Below are positions 8,018 to 15,443 of a DNA stretch of 24,602 bases, piece by piece (within the stretch, counting starts at the first letter, position 1; each line of letters starts with the position of its first letter). The notes under the pieces are model-generated. The model made no database searches, was not told the origin of the DNA, and worked only from the letters and a program-made list of their open reading frames with translations. Origin of the DNA: an uncultured Ruminococcus sp. (GTDB taxonomy: Bacteria; Bacillota; Clostridia; Lachnospirales; Lachnospiraceae); NCBI GenBank assembly GCA_900553885.1, contig USFD01000048.1:1-24602 (forward strand), in the 5' to 3' direction. A program made the translations under genes and the position numbers.

Positions 8018-8043
8018 GCGGACGCATAAAATGCGCCCGCTCT
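8015..8043 (-). terminator. Terminator-like hairpin after the downstream hydrogenase gene
   Basis: AGAGCGGGCGCA (8043-8032) pairs over 12 bp, with two G-U pairs, with TGCGTCCGCTTT (8026-8015) around a five-base loop on the minus strand, 64 bases after the hydrogenase stop. The stem is strong but the T-run is only three bases, so termination may be incomplete. GC-rich repeats (GGCGC/GCGCC) also occur between the stop codon and this stem. Confidence 0.55.
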
Positions 8044-8107
8044 GCCTCTGAATATTATTTTACGGCGCCGGTACATCTGCGCCGGACATTTTCTCCGGAC
8101 AGCGCCT

Positions 8108-9628
8108 CTACTCCAGGTCAATCTCAATAAGTTCTTCCGGCGGCACAGAGCGGCTGGATTTCTTTACGAAATTATCCAGGTTTTTCTTTGCCTTTGCCAC
8201 CGGGATATTGGTTCCTGCCCCGGCAATACAGCCTCCCGGACATCCCATGCCTTCGATCAGACAGCCGTTGAGCCGGCCTGCTTTTGCAAGAGCCAGGATC
8301 TTTTTGCAGTCCGCCAGTCCTTCCGCATGCTCAATATTAACCTGAACGTCAGGATAATACGTGTTAATACATTTTTCAATTGCTGCAGCCACGCCGCCTG
8401 CACTTGCATAACCTCTTCCGGCGCCGGTTGCATCATGGAAGGATGATTCCGCTTCATATGTAGTAAGATCGATCCCCTTTGCATCAAACATTGCCTGAAG
8501 TTCTTCAAAAGTAACAACAAAGTCCACATCACTTCTTACGCTCCGTCTGGATGCCTCCAGTTTCTTTGAAGCGCAGGGCCCGATAAATACAACTTTTGCA
8601 TTCGGATGTTTCTGCTTAATGGTTCTTGCAGTAGCAACCATGGGGGTCAGCTCCTGGGAAATCTCATCAATTACATCCGGGAAATACTTTTTCGCCAGTA
8701 CCGCCCAGGATGGACAGCAGGAAGTCAGAAGAAACGGCAGCTCGCCTGTGACCACCTTCTCAACATAATGGTGCGCCTCAGAAACAGCGCCGATATCCGC
8801 GCCAAGAGCTACTTCAAACACCTCCGAAAAGCCCATTTCCCTCAATGCCGCCTTAATATTCCTGGGAGTTATATTATCTCCGAACTGTCCTACAAAAGCC
8901 GGAGCGATCTCTGCAATAATCTCTTCTCCTTCGGAAAGCGCTCTTGCCAGCTGGAAAATCTGTGACTTATCCGAGATTGCGCCAAAGGGGCAGCTTACCA
9001 TGCACATTCCGCAGGAAACGCATTTTTCATTGTCAATGAAAGCTCTTCCATATTTGTCCGATACAATCGCATTAACACCGCAGGCCTTCTGACAGGGGCG
9101 TTCTTTCTTTGCAATGGCATCATAAGGACAGACCGACTTGCATTTTCCACATTTGATACATTTCTCCTGATCGATATAGGAGCGCCCGTTTACCATGGAA
9201 ATCGCCCCCCTCGGGCAGACTTCCTGACACGGATGCGCCAGACAGCCTTTGCACACATTGCTTACTTCATACATATTTTCCTCGCAGCTTTCACAAGCAG
9301 AAGGAATCACCTGCATAAGAGGGGGCTCATAATATTTTTCAGAAATGTTGCTGGCCTCCACGCCGGCAGTCAGATGGACCGGTTTATTTTCCGGACGAAG
9401 GGAAAGACCCATGGCAAGACGCAGTCTTTCTCTGACAATTGCGCGGGAACGGTATGTACTCTCCCTGTATTTCTGTGTATCGTCATTGACAATCATATAC
9501 GGAATTGCTTCCATATCATCCAGCAATGTTTTCGCATCAGCCTTGAACCCGAGCTTTGCCACCTCCGTAAATACACGTCTGCGGATCGCCCGCACTGTTG
9601 TCTGCAGTCCTCTCATATTCATTTCCAT
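8108..9628 (-). CDS. [FeFe] hydrogenase, group B-like (CPGGC copy)
   Basis: A 506-residue iron-sulfur protein. A four-Cys cluster (about C112-C129) is followed by three ferredoxin-type segments with CxxCxxC-x3-CP patterns between about 130 and 215, then the hydrogenase catalytic domain. The H-cluster cysteines are all present: TSCCP (C304, C305), GPCASKK (C352) and EGMGCPGGC (C463, C467). The family reversibly reduces protons to H2, disposing of ferredoxin electrons during fermentation. GPC in place of the MPC of classical HydA and the N-terminal domain layout resemble the group B (B1/B3) enzymes of gut anaerobes. The ATG at 9628 follows GAGGAGG with a 9-base spacer. It lies 99 bases downstream of a paralogue, with which it is probably co-transcribed. 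Catalytic or sensory role is not decidable from sequence; hydE, hydF and hydG are not in the window. Confidence 0.88.
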   Translation of the reverse strand: MEMNMRGLQTTVRAIRRRVFTEVAKLGFKADAKTLLDDMEAIPYMIVNDDTQKYRESTYRSRAIVRERLRLAMGLSLRPENKPVHLTAGVEASNISEKYYEPPLMQVIPSACESCEENMYEVSNVCKGCLAHPCQEVCPRGAISMVNGRSYIDQEKCIKCGKCKSVCPYDAIAKKERPCQKACGVNAIVSDKYGRAFIDNEKCVSCGMCMVSCPFGAISDKSQIFQLARALSEGEEIIAEIAPAFVGQFGDNITPRNIKAALREMGFSEVFEVALGADIGAVSEAHHYVEKVVTGELPFLLTSCCPSWAVLAKKYFPDVIDEISQELTPMVATARTIKQKHPNAKVVFIGPCASKKLEASRRSVRSDVDFVVTFEELQAMFDAKGIDLTTYEAESSFHDATGAGRGYASAGGVAAAIEKCINTYYPDVQVNIEHAEGLADCKKILALAKAGRLNGCLIEGMGCPGGCIAGAGTNIPVAKAKKNLDNFVKKSSRSVPPEELIEIDLE

Positions 9629-9672
9629 TCACACAATCCTCCTCTTTCTGTATCTGATATCTTTTCCTTTCT

Positions 9673-9708
9673 AAAACACAGAGGGCATACACCGGATCTG
9701 CACGCCCT
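9673..9708 (-). terminator. Hairpin between the two hydrogenase genes (weak terminator or attenuator)
   Basis: A 10-bp stem on the minus strand (9708-9699 with 9691-9682, two G-U pairs) closes a seven-base loop. CTGTGTTTTAG follows, giving only four T in a row, slightly displaced. It lies 20 bases after the upstream hydrogenase stop. It could attenuate the second gene or protect the mRNA 3' end. Confidence 0.4.
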
Positions 9709-9727
9709 GCATATTCTGTTTTCTTTT

Positions 9728-11176
9728 TTATCTGTGCATAGAGAAAGAATCTTCATCATAATTACTCAGATTCTTGTAAATTCCCCGGTCGTCCGCTTCT
9801 TTGATCAGCGCATCTCTTGTTTTTTTCGCCAGCGTCTGATCTTTGAACGAACTGGGGCCGCCTACACATCCTCCGTCACACGCCATACCCTCAATAAAGT
9901 CCTCCTGCAGGCGTCCGACTTTCATAAGAAGCAGCGCTTTCTTGCATTCAGCAGCTCCGTTTGCCTTATACACCTTCACATCTATGTCATTGCCGGATTC
10001 TTTTAAACTCTCCTGAACCGCAGCTGCCACGCCGCCGGAATTTCCGAATCTCTTTCCGAACACAGAAGCTTCCTGATATGTATTTTCCACCGGTTCCAGC
10101 GCGACGCCTTTCGCGCGCATCATTGCACGGATCTCGCTGTATGTCATGGCATAATCTGCATTGCCTTCGATTTTCTGGTCTACAATCTCTGATTTCTTAG
10201 CAATGCAGGGGCCGATAAATACGGTAACAGCCTCCGGATCCCTTGCCTTTATCATACGAGACACCGCACACATCGGGGATACTGTTGTCGAGACCGCATC
10301 GCTTAATTCCGGATAATGTTTCCGGACCATATTAACAAATCCCGGACAGCAGGAAGTTACCTTCTTCTTTCCTTCCTGATAAGCTTCACGCCACTCTTCC
10401 GCCTCATATTTTGCAGTCAGGTCCCCTCCAAGTCCGACTTCGACAAATTCAGTAAATCCCAGTTCTTTCATGGCCTTTCTCCAGCTTGCCATGGTAATAT
10501 CCGGTCCGAACTGTCCTTCTGTCGCAGGCGCCAGCATAGCATAGACATGTTTTCCGGACTGAATTGCCCTGATTACATCCACAATCCATGTTTTGGAGCC
10601 GATCGCGCCGAAGGGACAGCTGTGAATACATTTTCCGCAGCGGATACATTTCTCATCATCAATAACAGAAATGCCGAATTCATCATAGGAAATCGCATCT
10701 ACCGGGCAGCTGAATTTACACGGTCTTTTCAGATGCGCAATCGCATTGTAGGGACAGGCATCCGCGCATTTTCCACATTCCTTGCACTTTGACGGATCAA
10801 TATGGGTACGGGAGCGTCCCGGCTCAATTGCTCCGAATTTGCAGGCATTCATGCAGGCTTTGCCGATACAGTTCTGGCAGTTCTCCGTTACGGTATAACT
10901 GGAGATCGGACAGTCCTCGCAGGCGGAACTGATTACCTGAATTACATTGCCGTCGTCTGCCGGTCCCGGAGCCTTTCCCTCCGCCAGGCGGACACGCTGC
11001 CGGATAATCTCTCTTTCCTTGTAAATACAGCAGCGGAACTGAGCGGTTGGTCCCGGGATCAGTTTGAACGGGATCTCATCCTTGCGTTCCTCCAGTTCTC
11101 CTGCAAAAGCCAGACGCGCAACTTCTTCCAGAACTGCATGTTTAATTTTAATTACATTTGCATCTGCGTACTTCAA
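9728..11176 (-). CDS. [FeFe] hydrogenase, group B-like (CDGGC copy)
   Basis: A 482-residue paralogue of the next gene with the same layout: a cysteine cluster at about C86-C103, three ferredoxin-type segments (about C108-C187) and the hydrogenase domain. H-cluster motifs are TSCCPGF (C276, C277), GPCIAKK (C324) and EGMACDGGC (C433, C437). The four cubane-binding cysteines and the proton-relay cysteine are kept, but Pro in the third motif is replaced by Asp434 and the usual Trp of the first motif is Phe. It probably handles H2 together with, or senses H2 for, its neighbour; this is inference. The start is a TTG at 11176, supported by GGAGGG nine bases upstream and by alignment of the N-terminal helix with the paralogue. 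There is no nearby in-frame ATG. It is the first gene of the pair. Confidence 0.87.
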   Translation of the reverse strand: MKYADANVIKIKHAVLEEVARLAFAGELEERKDEIPFKLIPGPTAQFRCCIYKEREIIRQRVRLAEGKAPGPADDGNVIQVISSACEDCPISSYTVTENCQNCIGKACMNACKFGAIEPGRSRTHIDPSKCKECGKCADACPYNAIAHLKRPCKFSCPVDAISYDEFGISVIDDEKCIRCGKCIHSCPFGAIGSKTWIVDVIRAIQSGKHVYAMLAPATEGQFGPDITMASWRKAMKELGFTEFVEVGLGGDLTAKYEAEEWREAYQEGKKKVTSCCPGFVNMVRKHYPELSDAVSTTVSPMCAVSRMIKARDPEAVTVFIGPCIAKKSEIVDQKIEGNADYAMTYSEIRAMMRAKGVALEPVENTYQEASVFGKRFGNSGGVAAAVQESLKESGNDIDVKVYKANGAAECKKALLLMKVGRLQEDFIEGMACDGGCVGGPSSFKDQTLAKKTRDALIKEADDRGIYKNLSNYDEDSFSMHR

Positions 11177-11245
11177 AACTTCTTTCCCTCCATAACTGTA
11201 TTTTCACATAAGTAAAAACTCTGATGCCTTGGCTTTCTGTTTTTC

Positions 11246-11274
11246 ATGATAACATGAGCCCCGGAATTTGCCTA
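11246..11274 (-). promoter_or_regulatory. Possible promoter of the hydrogenase pair
   Basis: TAGGCA (11274-11269), a 17-base spacer and TATCAT (11251-11246) lie on the minus strand in the 212-base gap after metH. The -10 matches at five of six positions and the -35 at four. The -10 lies inside a perfect CATG-TTAT-CATG inverted repeat (11256-11245) that could be an operator. No strong terminator for metH is visible in this gap. Confidence 0.42.
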
Positions 11275-11388
11275 GTGATTTTCACCACAATCCCTTGTAT
11301 TATTTGCGGAACAATCCGTTCTGTTTCCATCCGCCGCTGCCGGTGCACAGGCCGGCCGGAAAATGTACAGAGATATCCTTTCTGCGGG

Positions 11389-13779
11389 TTATTCAAAAAT
11401 CTCCTGGGCATAATGTACGGACTGCATGGCATCTTTCCCATAGAAATCGGCCCCGATCATATCTGCATACTCCTGATTCAGAACCGCGCCGCCAACCATC
11501 ACTTTACACCAGGGCGCTTTTTCCCGGAGAAGACGGATCGTCTCCTCCATGCTCACTACAGTAGTTGTCATCAGCGCACTTAATCCCACCAGCCTTATCT
11601 TCTTTTCCACTACCGTTTCCGCAATCGTTTCCGGAGGCACATCTTTTCCCAGGTCAATTACATAAAAGCTGTAGTTCTCCAGAAGAACCTTTACAATGTT
11701 TTTCCCGATATCATGGATGTCTCCTTTCACAGTTGCCAGTACAATGGTCCCTTTCTTTTCCTGGACCTCCCCGCTGCTGTCCATCCGATCCTTCAGAACT
11801 GCAAATGCGCTTTTTGCAGCTTCTGCGCTCATCAGAAGCTGAGGAAGGAAAACTGTGCCTTTTTCAAACCCGTCGCCCACACGGTTGAGAGCCGGAATCA
11901 GTTCCGTATTGATAATGTCCAGAGGTGCCTCTGTCTCTGCCAGAGACAGGGTCGCTGTACGGGCATCGTCTTTCAGGCCTTTTTCTATAGCTGTCTGTAA
12001 AGTAATGCCGCCCTGCTCCGCGGAAGAAGGAACCTTCACTGCCGCTGTGGCAGCCGAGGCATATTTTTCAATATACTTCTCGCAGTTCCGGTCCAGATTC
12101 ATCAATGCATGAAACGCATACCATGACTTCATCATATCCTCAGAGGCCGGATTGATGATTCCTGCACTCAGTCCGTTCTGCATGGCCATGGTATAGAATG
12201 CCGCATTCACTATAGGACGGCTTGGCAGCCCGAAGGAAATGTTCGATACACCAAGTACCGTGCACACTCCGACTTCATCCCGGAGTCTGCGCAGCGTCTC
12301 CAGCGTCACTTTTGCTCCCTCCGGCTCTGAACTTATCGTCATGGCAAGTGCATCAATTACGATGTCCTTCTTTTTAATGCCGTATCCGGCTGCTTCATGT
12401 ATAATTTTTTCCGCTATACGCACCCTGCCTTCTGCATCTGCCGGGATTCCGTTTTCGTCCAGTGTCAGCCCGATCACAACGCCTCCGTATCTGGCAATCA
12501 GCGGGAACACCTGATCCATGGATTCCTGTTTGCCGCTGACAGAATTCACCATGGCCTTTCCGTTATAAAGCCGCAGAGCAGCCTCCATGGCAGAAGGATC
12601 CACCGTATCGATCTGGAGAGGAAGGCTTGTAACACTCTGCAGGCCGGTAACAGCTTCTTTCATCATAGCGGTCTCATCAATATCCGGGAGACCTACGTTG
12701 ACGTCCAGAATGTGGGCGCCTTTCTCTTCCTGTTCGATCCCTTCTCTCAGAATATAATCAATATCGTGTTCCTTCAGGGCCTGCTTAAACCGTTTCTTTC
12801 CTGTAGGATTAATCCGCTCGCCAATAATCCTGGATCCGGTTCCGAGAAAGACGCTTGATCCATAGGAAGACACTATGGTAAATTCTTTTTCTTTTACAGG
12901 AACCACGGGAATGTCTCTGCATCTTCCGATCATGGCACGGATATGTTCCGGGGTCGTGCCGCAGCAGCCTCCTACAGCGGCGGCTCCCATTTTAACAATC
13001 TGTTCCATTACTCCGGCAAATTCTTCCGGCGACACATCATAGACAGTCTGCCCGTCTCTCTGCCTTGGCAGTCCTGCATTTGGCTTTACGATAACCGGAA
13101 GTGAGGTGTACTTCAGGAGCTGTTCCAGAACCGAAATCATCTGTTCCGGGCCCATACCGCAGTTTATTCCAAGGGCGTCCACTCTCAATCCTTCCAGGAG
13201 CGCAACAACTGCGGGCACATCCGCTCCGGTAAGCAGTTTTCCTCTTTCATCAAAAATTGCCGTTGCGAAGACAGGAAGAGATGTATTCTCTTTCGCAGCA
13301 AGTACGGCAGCTTTCAATTCATAAGTATCGCTCATAGTCTCAATATGTATCAGATCCGCGCCTGCCTTTTCTCCCAGAATCATCACCTCGCGGAATGCCT
13401 CATATGCTGTCTCGAATTCCAGATCTCCCATGGGCTTAAGCAGTTTTCCCGTGGGGCCTACATCCAGGGCGGTCAGGACGCTGTCCGCTCTGCCGCACTG
13501 CTCTGCCGCAGTTTTTACATGGCCCACAGCCGCATGGATAATTTCTTCCAGCGAACAGGAATCATCATGAAATTTCAGGGCATTTGCACCGAACGTGTTC
13601 GTCAGGACAATGTCGCTGCCGGCCTCCATATAGCGTCTGTGTATACTGCAGATCTCATCCGGATGCGTGATATTCCACAGCTCTGGAAGTTCTCCCGGCT
13701 CCAGTCCCTTTTCCTGAAGAAGTGTTCCCATTCCGCCATCAAAAAAAAGCAGTTCTTTTCCAAGTCGTTTTTGTATCAT
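11389..13779 (-). CDS. metH: Cobalamin-dependent methionine synthase, lacking the activation domain
   Basis: This enzyme transfers the methyl group of methyl-tetrahydrofolate via cobalamin to homocysteine, giving methionine. In 796 residues I see the homocysteine domain, with DGGMGTLLQ near residue 13 and zinc cysteines in GINCGMG and GGCCGTTPEH. The pterin domain follows (ERINPTGKKRFKQAL, then ILDVNVGLPD), then the cobalamin cap, and the B12 domain with the GDIHDIGKN motif at 686-694, His689 being the cobalt ligand. The protein ends right after the B12 domain, so the AdoMet-binding reactivation domain of full-length MetH (about 1200 residues) is missing; it is encoded separately just upstream. 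The frame is open for 54 more codons, but that stretch has no recognisable domain and overlaps the upstream gene. I therefore chose the ATG at 13779, preceded by AAGGA. Confidence 0.93.
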   Translation of the reverse strand: MIQKRLGKELLFFDGGMGTLLQEKGLEPGELPELWNITHPDEICSIHRRYMEAGSDIVLTNTFGANALKFHDDSCSLEEIIHAAVGHVKTAAEQCGRADSVLTALDVGPTGKLLKPMGDLEFETAYEAFREVMILGEKAGADLIHIETMSDTYELKAAVLAAKENTSLPVFATAIFDERGKLLTGADVPAVVALLEGLRVDALGINCGMGPEQMISVLEQLLKYTSLPVIVKPNAGLPRQRDGQTVYDVSPEEFAGVMEQIVKMGAAAVGGCCGTTPEHIRAMIGRCRDIPVVPVKEKEFTIVSSYGSSVFLGTGSRIIGERINPTGKKRFKQALKEHDIDYILREGIEQEEKGAHILDVNVGLPDIDETAMMKEAVTGLQSVTSLPLQIDTVDPSAMEAALRLYNGKAMVNSVSGKQESMDQVFPLIARYGGVVIGLTLDENGIPADAEGRVRIAEKIIHEAAGYGIKKKDIVIDALAMTISSEPEGAKVTLETLRRLRDEVGVCTVLGVSNISFGLPSRPIVNAAFYTMAMQNGLSAGIINPASEDMMKSWYAFHALMNLDRNCEKYIEKYASAATAAVKVPSSAEQGGITLQTAIEKGLKDDARTATLSLAETEAPLDIINTELIPALNRVGDGFEKGTVFLPQLLMSAEAAKSAFAVLKDRMDSSGEVQEKKGTIVLATVKGDIHDIGKNIVKVLLENYSFYVIDLGKDVPPETIAETVVEKKIRLVGLSALMTTTVVSMEETIRLLREKAPWCKVMVGGAVLNQEYADMIGADFYGKDAMQSVHYAQEIFE

Positions 13780-13907
13780 AATCTGTTCCTTATCTATCCT
13801 TTCTGCTGTACTACTGTCTAATACCGAACCGTGTTTTCCCTGTTCCCGCTTCTCTGACCGGCCGCTGTCCGGGACTCCTTTTTGCAGTGTCTCCCGGCTC
13901 TGACCTG

Positions 13908-14549
13908 TCATCTGCGGTAAGGGCAGTCGGTACTGCTGCATGCCTCACATCCCTGTACCGGACAGCGCTCCTTAACCGGACTGATACCAATTACAGCAGT
14001 AACTGATTTTGTAGGTGTCATCATACACCCTTCTGTCATGCTCAGGCCGATCTGTTTTGCACAGTCCAGCATCCGCATAATCGGCTCCTGATAACTGATA
14101 TCAAAATCACCGTAACCGGGACTGAACCGCGGCCGTAAATATCCCCCTTCTTTTTCCAGTTCAAGAGCAATTTTTTCCTGACATTCATCACAGTACTCCT
14201 CAAGCAGAGCTGCCGCACATGCCTGAAGAGCGACTGCTCTGGCCATATCCTTTAATCCGGTACGGGTAATCAGCCTGTCCGTCCCCGTTCCCAGTGTAGC
14301 TCCGAAAAGAACCGCCCTGCGGCAGTTTTTCAGATTTCTCGCCAGGCTTGTGCTTTCTATTTTCAGTTTTCCAATTTGAACGGCTCCTTCTCCGAGCTCC
14401 TGTAATTCAAAAATGCGGCAGATTGATTTGGGCTGCGCTTCCTTCATCAGCTCCTGAAATGAGCTTTCAACCAAAGCGCAGGTCTTTGCATCTGCCGCAC
14501 CTTTTTTAATTCCAAGATATCGGATGGCCTCCTGTATCTTCTTATCCAT
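13908..14549 (-). CDS. Stand-alone MetH reactivation (AdoMet-binding) domain protein
   Basis: A 213-residue protein matching the C-terminal vitamin B12-dependent methionine synthase activation domain. In intact MetH this domain binds AdoMet and remethylates oxidised cob(II)alamin. The AdoMet-site motif RPRFSPGYGD lies at 139-148, preceded by helices rich in Ala and Glu. The C-terminus carries a cysteine cluster, C-x4-C-x2-C-x4-C, at about residues 196-209; its role is unknown to me. The gene sits between metF and metH, which lacks this domain, so it very likely supplies the activity in trans. I chose the ATG at 14549, with AGGTGG five bases upstream. A GTG at 14558, touching the metF stop codon, is an alternative and would add three residues. 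A 128-base gap without a recognisable signal separates it from metH. Confidence 0.88.
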   Translation of the reverse strand: MDKKIQEAIRYLGIKKGAADAKTCALVESSFQELMKEAQPKSICRIFELQELGEGAVQIGKLKIESTSLARNLKNCRRAVLFGATLGTGTDRLITRTGLKDMARAVALQACAAALLEEYCDECQEKIALELEKEGGYLRPRFSPGYGDFDISYQEPIMRMLDCAKQIGLSMTEGCMMTPTKSVTAVIGISPVKERCPVQGCEACSSTDCPYRR

Positions 14550-14558
14550 TGCTGCCAC

Positions 14559-15428
14559 CTAAACCTTAATTATCTCAGACAGATTATCCATAATTGCCGC
14601 CGCCACATCCGGACGGTTCATGGTATAAATATGAATGTTCTTTACCCCGTTTGCCAGAAGATCAATGATCTGATCCGTCGCATACGCGATCCCCGCCTGC
14701 TTCATAGCAGCAGGAGATCCGCCGAACCGGTCCAGAATAGCCAGAAATCTGCGCGGAAAAACAGTTCCTGAAAGTTCCTGGCTGCGCTTCATCTGGGAAG
14801 CACTGGTTATAGGCATAATCCCCGGAAGCACAGGTACCGTAATACCGGCCTCCCGGATGCGGTAAAGGAAATTATAGTGGATATCATTGTCAAAAAACAT
14901 CTGTGTTGTAAGGAAATCCACCCCGCTGTCTACTTTCTGTTTCAGATATCTGATGTCATCGGCTTTATGTTCGTTTTCCACATGTCCTTCCGGATAGCAC
15001 GCCGCACCAATACAAAAATCTCCATGTTTTTTTATTTCCTGCACCAGTTCACTGGCATACCGGAACCTGTCCTCATCCGGGAACGTCACATTCGCCGGAA
15101 TATCCCCGCGCAATGCGAGGATATTCTCAATCCCAAGACTTTTCAGGTTTTCGATCACCTCTCTGACCTCCTCCTTTGTGGAAGACGCACAGGTCAGGTG
15201 TGCCAGACTTAACACATGAAGCTGATCTTTTATATGAGATGCGATTTTTGCCGTATTTTTGCTGGTGCCTCCGCCGGCGCCGTATGTAACGCTTATAAAT
15301 GCAGGATCGAGTTCTGCCATCTTATCCACCGCTGCAATTACACTGTCCAATCCTTCCTCCGTTTTAGGAGGAAATATCTCAAAAGATATGTGTATTCTGT
15401 CTTCGCTCAATCTGTCTATGATTTTCAT
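14559..15428 (-). CDS. metF: 5,10-methylenetetrahydrofolate reductase
   Basis: A 289-residue flavoprotein of the MTHFR family that reduces methylene-tetrahydrofolate to methyl-tetrahydrofolate, the methyl donor for MetH. The signature FEIFPPKTEEG is at 16-26, with Glu17 the expected catalytic acid. SVTYGAGGG (about 47-55) and FLTTQMFFDN (about 177-186) are further family segments. Length fits the bacterial enzyme, which folds as one TIM barrel with FAD. The ATG at 15428 follows AGGAGAG with about a 10-base spacer. It begins 15 bases after the glgA stop, and its own stop codon abuts the next gene, so glgA-metF-activator-metH are probably read together. No riboswitch-sized leader lies in front of it. 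Confidence 0.95.
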   Translation of the reverse strand: MKIIDRLSEDRIHISFEIFPPKTEEGLDSVIAAVDKMAELDPAFISVTYGAGGGTSKNTAKIASHIKDQLHVLSLAHLTCASSTKEEVREVIENLKSLGIENILALRGDIPANVTFPDEDRFRYASELVQEIKKHGDFCIGAACYPEGHVENEHKADDIRYLKQKVDSGVDFLTTQMFFDNDIHYNFLYRIREAGITVPVLPGIMPITSASQMKRSQELSGTVFPRRFLAILDRFGGSPAAMKQAGIAYATDQIIDLLANGVKNIHIYTMNRPDVAAAIMDNLSEIIKV

Positions 15429-15443
15429 GCTGTAAGTACTCTC

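Noticed and set aside
7947..8107. T-box leader in front of alaS
   Set aside because: The gap is only 161 bases, no GGGTGGNACCGCG-type sequence is present, and the promoter lies about 35 bases from the start codon.
13780..13907. SAM or cobalamin riboswitch for the metF-metH set
   Set aside because: I searched by eye in the gaps before metF, the activator gene and metH and saw neither class signature; the gaps are 15, 0-9 and 128 bases.
13780..13941. 54-codon upstream extension of metH
   Set aside because: The frame is open and overlaps the activator gene, but the residues match no domain and the homocysteine-binding fold begins right after the ATG at 13779.
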